Shown one piece after another: positions 19,665-29,027 of a stretch of DNA of 64,000 nt. The DNA comes from Herbaspirillum aquaticum. GTDB lineage: Bacteria > Pseudomonadota > Gammaproteobacteria > Burkholderiales > Burkholderiaceae_D. The first letter of the stretch is position 1. Each line of letters opens with the position of its first letter. Under the pieces are notes generated by a model. It saw only the letters and a list, made by a program, of their open reading frames with translations. It was not told where the DNA came from and made no database searches. Location: NCBI RefSeq assembly GCF_002213425.1, contig NZ_NJGV01000002.1:310001-374000 (forward strand), given 5' to 3'. The position numbers and the translations under genes are program-made.

Positions 19665-22075
19665 TTCAGCAGCTCCTTGGGGTTGATGACCATCAGCACC
19701 GATCCGTCGCCCAGGAGGGCCGAACCGGCGTAGGCCGTGAGGCCGGCGAGCACCCCCGAGAGGGGCTTGAGGATCACTTCCACGACCTCCCTGAAGTCAT
19801 CGATCACCAGCCCCAGGTATTGCCCGTGCACGCGCAGGATCAGGGTGGCCCATTCGTCGTGCTCGTTGCAGCACTGCGGTGTGTCCAGCCCGAGCAGGCT
19901 GTTCAGTTCCAGTAGCGGCACGATGCGCCCGCGCAGGACGGCCGCATTGTGCTGCTTGATGCGATGCACGTCGGCGGCCGGCACGCGCACCGTTTCCACC
20001 ACGGCGTCCATCGGCAAGCCGTACTGCACACCGCCGGACTGCACGATCATCACGTTGGTTACCGCCATCGACAGCGGCAGCGACAGTTGCAGGCGAGTGC
20101 CCTGGCCGGCCTGACTCTCCAGCTGCACGCTGCCGTGCAGGCGTTCAATGGCGGTGCGGACCGCATCCATGCCCACGCCCCGTCCGGAGAGATCGGTGAC
20201 GGCCTCGGCCGTGGAGAAGCCCGGCAGGAACACCAGGTTCACGGCCTCGCGGTCGCTCATCCTTTCCAGTGCCGCTTCATCCACCAGGCCGCGTGCATAG
20301 GCTTTGCGGCGGATCACGGCGGGGTCGATGCCGCGCCCGTCGTCGGCGATCTCGATGACCACGCAATCGGCTTCCTGGCGTGCGCTCATGACCAGCTTGC
20401 CGGTGGCCGGCTTGCCGGCGGCGCGGCGTTCTTCGGGCGTTTCCATGCCGTGGTCCAGCGCATTGCGCACCAGGTGGACCAACGGATCGGCCAGGGCCTC
20501 GATGACGTTCTTGTCGGCCTCGGTGGTCTCGCCTTCGAGCAGCAGTTGCACCTCCTTGCCCAGCTTGCGTGCGATGTCGCGGACCAGGCGCGGGAAGCGC
20601 TGGAACACGAAGGACACCGGCATCATGCGCACCTGCATGATGGCATCCTGCATCTCCTCGACGATGCGGTTGATGACCGCATGCTGGGCCCGGATATCGC
20701 GCCCCAATTCGCGTTCGCCGTACTGGTTCTCGGCACGGGAGGCCAGGTAGGGCAGGCCGTTGCGGGCCACCACCATCTCGCCGATCAGATTCATCAGGCG
20801 GTCCACTTTTTCCTGTTCCACTTTCAGGACCCGCGCGCCATTGCTGTCCTCGGCGCGGCGTCCGAAGTTGGCCGGAACATCGGCGTCGACCGCAGCCGGC
20901 GGCAATGCTGCGGCCGCCGGGGCAGCGGCCACCGCGACGGGTGCGGCGATCCCTGTTGCAGTGATGTCTTCCTGCAGATCAGCCTTTCCGATCACCTCGT
21001 CCACCTCGGCGACCGCCTGCACTTGCGCATGGCGCTCGATCCAGGCCACCAGCGGCGCCACGCTCGATTGCGCCAGGGCTTCCTCGGCGCAGGCCTCCAG
21101 TGCCGGCAAGACATCCATGCGTCCGACGGCGCGCATGCAGTTGGCGATGGTCGTCACGGCAGCCTTCAGATGGCCCGGGACCCAGGGCGCTCCTTCGAGC
21201 GCCCACAGTGCATCGTTCTGGGTCTGCACGATCATGAGTGCATCGTTGGCCCGGGTCTGGTCCTTGACCTCGATGGCGGCCGCCGGCAGGGCGGTGATCC
21301 AGAACTGCCCCGGCACGTAGCGGAAATGTTCATCCAGCAGGCCGCGGTCGGCCGTGGCGACTGCCTGGAACACCAGGTTGGCGCGATAGGCATCCAGCTC
21401 GGCCAGGGCCGGCCAGGCGCTGCCGGGCAAAACGCAGCGCCACAGCACGCCCGGCATCTGCGTAGCAAGGCGCAGTGGATCCTCGCCCTTGAAGAAGCAT
21501 TCAGGTTCCGGCGTGTATTCCACCCACAGCAAGGTCTCGCCGTTGCGGGCGGCGTCGGCCCAGGCCATGCGCAGGCTGGCCGGCACCCGCGCCAGTGACT
21601 CGGCCATGCGGCTGCGGGCCGCCTCTTCAGCCGCGCGCCGGGTTGCCTGGTGCGCATCCTGGCCGGCTTGGGCCAGCTGCATCCCGCAGCGCTGACGCAG
21701 GCGCGCCACCAGCTCTGCACACGGGGCCGCCTGGGCCGGGTCCGGCTGGCCGGCCAGCTCGATGTCGTCGAACTGGCGCGCCACGAAGTCCATCGCCTCC
21801 AGCAGCAGGTCGGCCATCTCGCGGTCATAGGCGGCCTGGCCGTCGCGTACCGCGCTCATCAGGTCTTCGGCCGCGTGCAGCACCCGGAACATCTCGGGAA
21901 ACTCGAACAGTCCGCAGTTGCCCTTGAGCGTATGCACCACGCGGAACAGGGACTCCATCAATTCAGGGTCGTCCGGTTGCCGCTCCAGGGCCAGCAGGCG
22001 GCTGGCGATCTCCTGCAGGCCGTCGCGCGACTCCTGCATGAATTGCAGCAGCAGGGGAGAGAAGGCGGTCGTCAT
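19661..22075 (-). CDS. cheA: Chemotaxis histidine kinase CheA (non-flagellar-type cluster)
   Basis: An 804-aa cytoplasmic kinase. The N-terminal Hpt domain has phospho-accepting His48 in RVVHTLKGNCG. The region at about 140-360 is long and unlike the usual P2 domain (it contains LLWVEYTPEPECFFKGEDPL). Dimerisation, then ATPase motifs NALDHGMETPEER, DDGRGID and GRGVGMDAV, and a C-terminal CheW-like domain complete it. No receiver domain is fused. Start and stop overlap cheY and the STAS gene by 4 bases each. It should phosphorylate the two CheY proteins and CheB of this operon. Confidence 0.95.
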   Translation of the reverse strand: MTTAFSPLLLQFMQESRDGLQEIASRLLALERQPDDPELMESLFRVVHTLKGNCGLFEFPEMFRVLHAAEDLMSAVRDGQAAYDREMADLLLEAMDFVARQFDDIELAGQPDPAQAAPCAELVARLRQRCGMQLAQAGQDAHQATRRAAEEAARSRMAESLARVPASLRMAWADAARNGETLLWVEYTPEPECFFKGEDPLRLATQMPGVLWRCVLPGSAWPALAELDAYRANLVFQAVATADRGLLDEHFRYVPGQFWITALPAAAIEVKDQTRANDALMIVQTQNDALWALEGAPWVPGHLKAAVTTIANCMRAVGRMDVLPALEACAEEALAQSSVAPLVAWIERHAQVQAVAEVDEVIGKADLQEDITATGIAAPVAVAAAPAAAALPPAAVDADVPANFGRRAEDSNGARVLKVEQEKVDRLMNLIGEMVVARNGLPYLASRAENQYGERELGRDIRAQHAVINRIVEEMQDAIMQVRMMPVSFVFQRFPRLVRDIARKLGKEVQLLLEGETTEADKNVIEALADPLVHLVRNALDHGMETPEERRAAGKPATGKLVMSARQEADCVVIEIADDGRGIDPAVIRRKAYARGLVDEAALERMSDREAVNLVFLPGFSTAEAVTDLSGRGVGMDAVRTAIERLHGSVQLESQAGQGTRLQLSLPLSMAVTNVMIVQSGGVQYGLPMDAVVETVRVPAADVHRIKQHNAAVLRGRIVPLLELNSLLGLDTPQCCNEHDEWATLILRVHGQYLGLVIDDFREVVEVILKPLSGVLAGLTAYAGSALLGDGSVLMVINPKELLK

Positions 22076-22458
22076 TGCGTTTCTCCCAGCATCAGTTTCA
22101 CGTTGCGCAGCAGCGGCACGGGACGCGCCGGCTTGACGATGTAGAGGTTGGCACCCGCCTCAAAGGCCTTGCGGCGATCGCATTCCTGAGCTTCGGTGCT
22201 GACCATGATGGCCGGCGCCTGGGGAATGTCGTGCTGGCGCAGGGCGCGCAGGAAGGAGTAGCCATCCATTTGCGGCATGTTGACGTCGACCACGTACAGG
22301 TCGAAGGGATGCTGGCCTTCTGCGCAGGCGGCCAGCGCCGTTTCCAGCGCCTCCAGCCCGTTGCTGGCTTCGCGCACGGTATAGCCGGCGTCCTCGAAGA
22401 TGGCCCGTTCATACAGACGGACGGTGGCAGCATCGTCCACGATGAGGATATGTTTCAT
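22072..22458 (-). CDS. CheY-like response regulator (first copy)
   Basis: A 128-aa stand-alone receiver: KHILIVDDAATVRLYERAIF, phospho-acceptor Asp58 in YVVDVNMPQMDG, Ser/Thr in MVSTEA, and Lys in YIVKPAR. It overlaps cheR upstream and cheA downstream by 4 bases each, implying tight coupling. It differs markedly from the other receiver of the operon, so the two are probably not interchangeable. Confidence 0.93.
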   Translation of the reverse strand: MKHILIVDDAATVRLYERAIFEDAGYTVREASNGLEALETALAACAEGQHPFDLYVVDVNMPQMDGYSFLRALRQHDIPQAPAIMVSTEAQECDRRKAFEAGANLYIVKPARPVPLLRNVKLMLGETQ

Positions 22459-23315
22459 GCTTGCTCCAATGGCTTCTGGTAGACGATCGCTTGTGCAAAT
22501 TTGCGGATCGCAAACAGCGATGAGATGCGGCTCATCGACTCCGAGTGGCCCAGGCAGATGAAACCGCCCGGGCGTAATACGTCATAGAAGGCTTCAGCGG
22601 CACGGCGGCGCGAGGCGTCGTCGAAATAGATCAGCAGGTTGCGGCAGAACACCAGGTCGTAGTTGCGGTAGGCAGCGACTTCATTGCGTTCGTTCAGGTT
22701 GACGCGGGTGAAGGCCACCACTTCGCGCAGGCTGCGGTTGATGCGCCAGTTTTCGCCCTCGCGGGTGAAATACTTCTGCAGCCAGGCTGCCGGCAGCTGG
22801 TGCACGGCGCGCGGCGAATACAGGCCGGCCTCGGCCTGGGCCAGGATGCGGGTGTCGATGTCCGAGGAGACGATCTCCACGTCCCAGCGCGCCAGTTCCG
22901 GCCAGCGTTCCAGCAGGTACATGGCCACCGTATAGGCTTCCTCGCCGGAAGACGACGGCATGATCCAGATGCGCATCGGTTCGCCGCGCGGCTTGCGCGC
23001 CACCAGCTCGGGCAGCATCGACTGCACCATGCAGTCGAACTGGTAGTGCTCGCGCATGAAGTAGGTCTCGTTGACCGTCATCTCGTTGACCAGGCGCTGC
23101 CATTCGCGGCCCGAGGTCTCGAAGCGCAGCAGCGAGAAGTACTCGCGGAAATCGGCACAGCCGGCAGCCTGGATGCGGTCGATGAGGCGTTTGTCGACGA
23201 AGTAGCGTTTGGTCGATTCGAAGTGGATGCCGCTGCGCCGGTAAAAATATTCACGGAAGCGCTCGAAGTCTTCGGCGCTGATGCTGCTGGCGGGGGTTTC
23301 TGCAGAAACGTTCAT
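22455..23315 (-). CDS. cheR: Chemoreceptor methyltransferase CheR
   Basis: CheR (286 aa) methylates glutamates of receptors with S-adenosylmethionine. The N-terminal all-helical domain is followed by the AdoMet site. The nucleotide-binding motif reads IWIMPSSSGEEAYTVAM rather than the usual GCSTGEEPY form, with Pro in the place of the first Gly; VFCRNLLIYFDDASRR is the conserved later motif. No TPR extension is fused. Its start overlaps the HEAT gene stop (TAATG). Confidence 0.94.
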   Translation of the reverse strand: MNVSAETPASSISAEDFERFREYFYRRSGIHFESTKRYFVDKRLIDRIQAAGCADFREYFSLLRFETSGREWQRLVNEMTVNETYFMREHYQFDCMVQSMLPELVARKPRGEPMRIWIMPSSSGEEAYTVAMYLLERWPELARWDVEIVSSDIDTRILAQAEAGLYSPRAVHQLPAAWLQKYFTREGENWRINRSLREVVAFTRVNLNERNEVAAYRNYDLVFCRNLLIYFDDASRRRAAEAFYDVLRPGGFICLGHSESMSRISSLFAIRKFAQAIVYQKPLEQA

Positions 23316-23929
23316 TACGCGCCCCGTCCAAGCCGATTCAGCAGCAGGCGCCCGGCAAAGGTGATGTAGGGCTCGTCGGCAAAGCGGCGCATGAGCGTGG
23401 TCACCGGGCCGATGGCCGCCGACGTGCCGATGGTGGTCAGCACTTCCAGTGCCGCGCCACAGACGTTGACATCGGTCTCGGCATCGATCAGTTGCAGCAG
23501 CCAGTCTTCCACCCGCGCATGGCGCAGCGTGTCGAGGATGCCCACGGCCAGGATGCGGATATCGGTCTCGGGATCGATCAGCATGTGGGCGATCACCGGT
23601 GCCACCTGTTCGGGCATGCCGCGCAGCAGGTCGATGGCGGCGTTGCGCAGCCAGGCGTCTTCGCTGCGCAGGCAGCCGGCCAGGGCTTGCACGGCCTCGT
23701 CGCCGGGCGTGGCCGCCAGCGAATCGAGCAGCGCCGTGCGCACGGCCAGGCTCGATTCGCGTTCCAGGGCATCAAGGATGACCGGCACTGCCTCCGGCTG
23801 TCCGGCCAGGGTCTGGGCCGCACTGCGGCGCAGCGCCGGGTCGGCCGCCTGCAGGCTGGCCAGGGCCGTGGCGCGGGCTACCTCCGGGATACTGGCGCTG
23901 GACATTCCTGTGGACTTGTTCAAGGGCAT
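23315..23929 (-). CDS. HEAT-repeat protein of the chemosensory operon
   Basis: A 204-aa all-helical protein with about five to six HEAT-like repeats, seen as recurring blocks such as ALASLQAADPALRRSAAQTLAG, AVQALAGCLRSEDAWLRNAAIDLL and VTTLMRRFADEPYITFAGRLLL. It has no signal peptide and lies between cheB and cheR, overlapping cheR by one base. Two in-frame Mets (23929 and 23905) are possible starts. HEAT proteins are not standard chemotaxis parts; a scaffold that tunes methylation or docks CheB/CheR is a reasonable guess. Confidence 0.78.
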   Translation of the reverse strand: MPLNKSTGMSSASIPEVARATALASLQAADPALRRSAAQTLAGQPEAVPVILDALERESSLAVRTALLDSLAATPGDEAVQALAGCLRSEDAWLRNAAIDLLRGMPEQVAPVIAHMLIDPETDIRILAVGILDTLRHARVEDWLLQLIDAETDVNVCGAALEVLTTIGTSAAIGPVTTLMRRFADEPYITFAGRLLLNRLGRGA

Positions 23930-23957
23930 GATGGGTTCCGTATCGACGTGATTCGTA

Positions 23958-25049
23958 TCAGGTGAGGGGGCACAGCCACTGGATCAGCTGGCCTGCAATC
24001 CGGTCAGCCGGCAGGACGCTGCTGGCGCCGCCACGGCGGATCAGTTCGGCCGGCATGCCGAAGACCACCGCGGATTGTTCGCTTTCGGCGATGGTGCGGC
24101 CGCCGGCTTGCCGGATGTCTGCAAAGGCCTCGGCACCATCGCTGCCCATGCCGGTCAGCATGACGCCCACGATGGCCTGGGGCGCATACAGCTGCAGGGC
24201 ACTGGCGCCCAGCAGCGAGACCGAGGGATGCCACAGCTGGGTTGCGTCAGGCGGGCGGCTGACCAGGGTGGGACGGCCGTTGCGGGTGGTGAAGATGCTG
24301 TCGGCGCCGCCCTTGCAGACATAGACCGTGCCCGCTGCCAGCGGCATGGGTTGCGCCGCCTCGACCACGCGCAGGGCGCAAAGCCGCCCCAGGCGCTCGG
24401 CGAAGGGCGCTGTAAAACTGGTCGGCATGTGCTGCGCCACCACCACCGGCCAGGGGAAGTGCGCCGGCAGTTGCGGCAAGATGCGCTCCAGCGTACGCGG
24501 GCCGCCAGTGGACACACCGATCACCACCACGCCTGGCTGGCGGGCATCCAGCGGCACGGTGGAGGCGCAAGCCGGTTCGGCAGGTTCGGCGGGCCGGGCG
24601 ACGGTGCGCCCAGCGGTGCGCGTCGAAGTGGCCGTTGGCGCCCCATCGGGTCCCCGCACCTTGGCCTTGGCGGCGCCCCGTACTTTGGCCACCAGTTCGG
24701 CACGCAGCGCGTCGATGCCCAGGCTGATGGTGCCGCCCGGCTTGGCCACGTAATCCACCGCCCCCAGGGCCAGGGCCTCGAACGTCGCCAGCGCACCCTG
24801 GGCAGTCAGCGAGGAGAGCATGATCACCGGGACCGGACGTTGCAGCATCATCTCCGCCAGCGCCGAGAGACCATCGAGTTCGGGCATGTTGATGTCGAGG
24901 GTGACGACATCGGGCGCGAATTCCAGGTTCATGCTGACGGCTTCGCGGCCGTTGCGGGCAAAGGCCACCGCAAAGCCACCGGCCTGCTCGAAGAGCTCGC
25001 CCAGCTGCTTGCGCATGAGGGCTGAATCGTCGACGATGAGCAGCTTCAT
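23958..25049 (-). CDS. cheB: Chemoreceptor methylesterase CheB
   Basis: CheB (363 aa) demethylates or deamidates receptor glutamates when phosphorylated. The receiver domain has Asp52 in TLDINMPELDG and the following VPVIMLSSL. The catalytic domain has the triad Ser180 (IGVSTGG), His207 (AQHMP) and Asp304 (GMGSDGAEA). The linker is Ala/Pro-rich. GGAGAGAG stands just before the ATG. With cheR it shows that receptors of this pathway are adapted by methylation. Confidence 0.95.
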   Translation of the reverse strand: MKLLIVDDSALMRKQLGELFEQAGGFAVAFARNGREAVSMNLEFAPDVVTLDINMPELDGLSALAEMMLQRPVPVIMLSSLTAQGALATFEALALGAVDYVAKPGGTISLGIDALRAELVAKVRGAAKAKVRGPDGAPTATSTRTAGRTVARPAEPAEPACASTVPLDARQPGVVVIGVSTGGPRTLERILPQLPAHFPWPVVVAQHMPTSFTAPFAERLGRLCALRVVEAAQPMPLAAGTVYVCKGGADSIFTTRNGRPTLVSRPPDATQLWHPSVSLLGASALQLYAPQAIVGVMLTGMGSDGAEAFADIRQAGGRTIAESEQSAVVFGMPAELIRRGGASSVLPADRIAGQLIQWLCPLT

Positions 25050-25082
25050 CCTTCTCTCTCCTGTCCTTTCCCGTGCGTAGAT

Positions 25083-26696
25083 TTACGCGTCCTGTCCCAT
25101 GCCGGCCAGCAGGGCCAGCTCTTCGCCTTCCACCAGGTAGCGGGGTTCCACCAGCTGGATCATGCGTTTCTGTTTCTCGATGTTGGCCATGCGCGAGAGC
25201 AGGCGCACCTGCTGGCTCGACAGCGAAGGCGCGGGCCCGATGGCGCGGCGTTCAATTTTGAGGACCTCGGCCACCGAATCGACGATGAAGCCGGTGCACA
25301 CCTGGTCGATCAGGAACACCATGATGCGCTGGCGATCACTGCGCGCCACCCGCGGCAAGCCCAGCCGCATGCGCAGGTCGATCACCGGCAGCACGGCACC
25401 GCGCAGGTTGATGACGCCTTCGACGAACGCCGGGGCGCGCGGCACATGGGTCAGTTGCTCGGGCACGCGCACGATCTCCTGCACGCTGTCGATGGGCACG
25501 CCGAATTCCTCGTCGCCGAAGCGGAACACCACCACCTGTTCCTCATCGTCACTGCGGGTCTCGGGCTGCTTGTCCTGGTTCATCTCGTTGTCCTCCAGCA
25601 GGGTTTCGATGGCCGGCTGGCGCAGCAGGCTCACGGCATCGATTACCGATACCAGCCGCTTTCCGTTGTCCAGCCGGCAGATGCGGGCGATGTCGGCCAT
25701 TCCCTTGTCGCGCGCCAGCAGCGTGGGTACCGCTTCCACCGTGCCAAGCGCCACCCGCAGCACTTCGTTGACGGTATCGATGACCACGCCGACGGCACCG
25801 GTCGACTCCCCGGCCGCAGGAGCGACCACCGCAATGCGGCTGCTGTGGTCCTGCTGGCGCGGCGGCAAGCCGAACAGGTGGCGCAGCGACACCAGGGGGA
25901 GCAGGCGGTTGCGCAGGGTCATGATGCCCAGCACGTGCGGTTCCGCATGCGGCACCTGCACGATGCTCTGCGGCATTTGCACGATCTCCTGCACGTCCTC
26001 GATGGCTACCGCATATTCCTGGCCGGCCACCATGAAGCTGACCAGTTGGAGTTCGTCGCCAGCCTGTGCCTGTACGTCTTCGGCGTTGCCGCCGTCGATG
26101 GGTGCCTGGCCGTTGCGGCTGCCGGCAGAGGCTTCGGCAAATTCGGCCGCCACCAGCCGGGCAAAATCCAGCACCATGATCATGGGGTGGCCGCCGACGT
26201 CCTTGATCAGCCCGGACAGCAACTCGGTGCGCACCGAGGAGGCGATGCAAGCCACGTCTTCGATCTGGCGCAGGTCCACACCGACCACGCTGGCCACGTG
26301 ATCCACCACGAAGCCCAGCGGCTGGCCCAGGTCGATCACCACGGCACGGCTGGCGTCGTCGGCCGGGCGGTCCGGCAGTCCGAAGATGCGGCTCAGGCTG
26401 ACGATGGGCAGCACCTTGCCGCGCAGGTTGGCCAGGCCAAGGAGAGCCTGCGGGGCCAGCGGCACGTGCACCACTTCCGGCACGCGGATGATTTCCTGTA
26501 CCGGCGCCATGTCTACGCCAAAGACCTCGTCGCCGACCGTGAAGGTGACGAACTGGCGCAGTTCGGTGTCGCCGGCGGCGGGCGGGGGCAGGTCGTCGTC
26601 GGCTGCACCGCTGCAGGCCTGCGGTATCACCGCGCCGGGCGCGGGCGCGATGGCGGCCGGGGCCGCCTCGGGCTCGATGAGGGATGCGTCATTCAT
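25083..26696 (-). CDS. Triple CheW-domain adaptor protein
   Basis: A 537-aa protein with three CheW domains in series. Each domain carries the typical block FxVGDExFGVxxxxVQEIxRVPExxxVPxAPxxxxGxxNLRGxxLPVxxL: domain 1 at about 47-190, domain 2 at about 215-365, domain 3 at about 385-530. The first 40 residues are Ala/Pro-rich. A Met at residue 372, with GGAGG eight bases before it, could start a free third CheW (166 aa). CheW links receptors to CheA; three domains in one chain would let one adaptor bridge several receptors. Confidence 0.92.
   Translation of the reverse strand: MNDASLIEPEAAPAAIAPAPGAVIPQACSGAADDDLPPPAAGDTELRQFVTFTVGDEVFGVDMAPVQEIIRVPEVVHVPLAPQALLGLANLRGKVLPIVSLSRIFGLPDRPADDASRAVVIDLGQPLGFVVDHVASVVGVDLRQIEDVACIASSVRTELLSGLIKDVGGHPMIMVLDFARLVAAEFAEASAGSRNGQAPIDGGNAEDVQAQAGDELQLVSFMVAGQEYAVAIEDVQEIVQMPQSIVQVPHAEPHVLGIMTLRNRLLPLVSLRHLFGLPPRQQDHSSRIAVVAPAAGESTGAVGVVIDTVNEVLRVALGTVEAVPTLLARDKGMADIARICRLDNGKRLVSVIDAVSLLRQPAIETLLEDNEMNQDKQPETRSDDEEQVVVFRFGDEEFGVPIDSVQEIVRVPEQLTHVPRAPAFVEGVINLRGAVLPVIDLRMRLGLPRVARSDRQRIMVFLIDQVCTGFIVDSVAEVLKIERRAIGPAPSLSSQQVRLLSRMANIEKQKRMIQLVEPRYLVEGEELALLAGMGQDA
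25581..25596 (-). promoter_or_regulatory. Internal ribosome site and ATG inside the triple CheW gene
   Basis: On the minus strand GGAGG (25596-25592) lies 8 bases before an in-frame ATG (25583-25581). Both the spacing and the complementarity to the 16S end are ideal. The residues after it (MNQDKQPETRSDDEEQ) look like the N-terminus of an independent CheW. Confidence 0.6.
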
Positions 26697-26742
26697 GGTG
26701 TGTGTGCCTTTCTCGGGTCCACGGGTTCAATGGGGCAGCGAG

Positions 26743-28659
26743 TCAGGTGCTTTGCAGCTCATCGGCCAGCGAGGCCACTTCCTCGACGGCGGCAGCCAGT
26801 TGCTCGGCACCCTGGGACTGCTGGCGCGCGGCGGCGGCGGCTTCGGTGGCGGCACGGTCGGCTTCCTGGGCGGCGGCGGCAATCTGCTCGGTGCCGGTGC
26901 GCACTTGCAGGATGGCTGCGGCCACCTCGGTGGCGGCTGACAGGATTTCCTGGGTACCTTGTTCGACGCTGGCGACATCGCTCTCAATGCTGACCAAAGC
27001 GCTGGTGATCGCCTTGGCTTTTTCGGCCTCGCTGATGGCGGCATCGGCAATCTCTTCCAGATCGCGCTCGACCACCGCGATCTGGTCCTGCACTGCCTTG
27101 ACCAGGTCCTTGATGTTGTCGGCATTGCCGGCCGAGTCGTGGGCCAGGTTGCGGATGTCGGTGGCCACCACCACGAAGCCCTTGCCGAACTCGCCGGCGC
27201 GGGCTGCTTCGATGGAGCCGTTCACGGCCAGCATGTTGGTCTGGATGGACACCGTGGTGATGGCATCGACGATCTTGTCGATGCGGCGCGAGACCAGGGC
27301 CAGGTCCTTGATCTGGCGGATCGAGGCGCGTGAGGCGTCGACCGAACTGGCGATGCCGGCGATGAGCGAGTCGACCGCCTTCTTGTTTTCCCCCAGCAGC
27401 GCCCGGATTGCGGTGGCACGTTCGCCGCTGGTACCGGCGCGCGCCTGCGCCACCTGCAGGCCGCGCGAGATCTGTTCGATGGCCGTGGCCGATTCTTCGG
27501 TGGCCACCGACTGTACTTGCGTACCTTTGCGGATCTGCTCGATGGCCGACATGATCTGGGCGCTGGCGCGGCTGATTTCCTGTACGGCCGCCGAGAGTTC
27601 TTCGGCACTGGCGGCGACTTCCTCGGCGCTCTTGGCCACATCGGTGGAATTCTTGAGGTCTTCAGACAGTTCCGAGAGCGCTTGCGAAGTGGTCTCAGCC
27701 TCCGACAAGGCCTGGCCTTGCTCGGCCACGGTCTTGGCGGATTCGACGGCGGCGGCCGATTGCTCTTCGGCGGCAGCGGCAATTTCCTGGGCGCCGTCGA
27801 GCGCCTGTTTGGTCGCGGCCACTGACTGCTGCGCGCCCACGGCAATTTCCTGCACGCCGGTGACGATGACCTGGGCATCCCGGCGGATGTTCTCCAGCTG
27901 GGTGCTGATCATCTTGCCGCTCTCGACCTCGCCCAGGACGGTGGTGGCAGCCGCACCGATGCCTTCGACCACGGCCTTGACCTCGCGCTGGATCTGGCCG
28001 ACCAGCTCCTGGATCTGCTTGGCGCTTTTCTCCGAGGTCTCGGCCAGGGTGCGCACTTCATCGGCGACGACTGCAAAGCCCTTGCCGTGTTGCCCGGCGC
28101 GGGCCGCTTCGATGGCCGCGTTCAGGGCCAGCAGGTTGGTCTGGTCGGCGATACGGGCCACCGCCTTGACGATGTCGCCGATGTTGGCGGCCTGCTTTTC
28201 CAGTTCGGCCACCATGGTCACCGAGCTGGACTGGCGCTGGGCAGCGATGCCCACATTGGCGACCAGGGTCGCGATATCGCCGCTGGTGCGGGTGACCTGG
28301 TTCTGCACGGCCAGCATGCGAGCCTGGCTTTGATCGGCATTCTGCAACTGGCGGCTGATCGCCTGCTCGACCTGGCGGAAGGCGGCCAGCGACTCCTGGG
28401 CGGCGCTGGAGGCCTGCTCGGCGCCGCGCGCGATCTGGTCGGAGGCACTCTTCAGTTCTTCGGTGGCAGCCGAGGCCTCCGAGATACCAGCGCTGAGTTC
28501 AGCCGTGGCGGCGGCGATGCGCTCGGCAGCCTGCTGCTGCTTGGCCAGGGTGCGGGCCTTCTTGCGCAGGGCATCGGCCTGGCGCGATGTCGAGGCGCCG
28601 GCACGGTGGTCGCTTGCGCTCTCATAGTTGGAGTTCTGGATAGTCTTGACGAGCGCCAT
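26743..28659 (-). CDS. Soluble chemoreceptor with two signalling-tip domains
   Basis: A 638-aa fully helical, cytoplasmic methyl-accepting-type protein. There are two hairpin tips: residues 169-206 with [20 protein letters not shown] and 469-507 with [19 protein letters not shown]. They lie almost exactly 300 residues apart and are each flanked by heptad coiled-coil arms. No transmembrane helix, PAS, GAF or other input domain is seen. Start is ATG at 28659 after GAGGAGG. It leads the chemosensory operon, before the CheW-triple gene. How it senses is unknown; it could relay signals from other receptors. Frz-type soluble receptors are the closest concept. Confidence 0.87.
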   Translation of the reverse strand: MALVKTIQNSNYESASDHRAGASTSRQADALRKKARTLAKQQQAAERIAAATAELSAGISEASAATEELKSASDQIARGAEQASSAAQESLAAFRQVEQAISRQLQNADQSQARMLAVQNQVTRTSGDIATLVANVGIAAQRQSSSVTMVAELEKQAANIGDIVKAVARIADQTNLLALNAAIEAARAGQHGKGFAVVADEVRTLAETSEKSAKQIQELVGQIQREVKAVVEGIGAAATTVLGEVESGKMISTQLENIRRDAQVIVTGVQEIAVGAQQSVAATKQALDGAQEIAAAAEEQSAAAVESAKTVAEQGQALSEAETTSQALSELSEDLKNSTDVAKSAEEVAASAEELSAAVQEISRASAQIMSAIEQIRKGTQVQSVATEESATAIEQISRGLQVAQARAGTSGERATAIRALLGENKKAVDSLIAGIASSVDASRASIRQIKDLALVSRRIDKIVDAITTVSIQTNMLAVNGSIEAARAGEFGKGFVVVATDIRNLAHDSAGNADNIKDLVKAVQDQIAVVERDLEEIADAAISEAEKAKAITSALVSIESDVASVEQGTQEILSAATEVAAAILQVRTGTEQIAAAAQEADRAATEAAAAARQQSQGAEQLAAAVEEVASLADELQST

Positions 28660-28747
28660 GTGCGCCTCCTCGAAAAAGTTGTGCTCAAACGGACGGTCTT
28701 GCAGGTGAAATGGTAGGGCTGCCTGTTGCTGTGTGGAATCGGTTCTG

Positions 28748-28812
28748 GTCCTAGGAGATACATAGGAAATGTCCTAGACAAAGCGCGCAGCCCGGTTGCG
28801 CTTGCCTAGGAC
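28748..28812 (-). promoter_or_regulatory. CCTAGG-type dyads upstream of the chemosensory operon
   Basis: Three related sites: TCCTAGGA (28749-28756), a dyad TAGGA-N4-TCCTA (28763-28776), and CCTAGGAC (28805-28812). They lie 90-155 bp upstream of the receptor gene and after the NarL-type regulator gene. The dyad size matches NarL/RcsB-type sites, so the neighbouring regulator is the prime candidate binder. Confidence 0.5.
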
Positions 28813-28840
28813 GTGTTGACGCCTTGGCCATGCGTGCAGG

Positions 28841-28875
28841 ACGTCCCTTTGCGCAGGGACGGCGCAAAGGGACGT
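28841..28875. repeat. 14-bp perfect inverted repeat
   Basis: ACGTCCCTTTGCGC (28841-28854) is repeated inverted at 28862-28875 around a 7-base loop (AGGGACG). No T-tract follows on either side, so it is not a classic terminator. It lies between the NarL-type gene and the receptor gene and could be an operator or an RNA-stabilising stem. Confidence 0.6.
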
Positions 28876-29027
28876 GCGCCGCCGTCAGCGGGTGCTGTTC
28901 TGGACAGGGCAATGGAGTGCAGATTGGCCGGGGTGGCGTGCCGGGGGGCGGGAGCGAGGACGGACAGGACGCGCGAAGTCGCGCACAGGGATCAGGGAGA
29001 AAACGAGGGCGGCTGCCGGAGATAGCC

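Noticed and set aside
26684..28333. A 549-codon Ser/Ala-rich frame on the plus strand
   Set aside because: It is antisense to the receptor gene; low-complexity composition reflects the helical repeat codons of the real gene.
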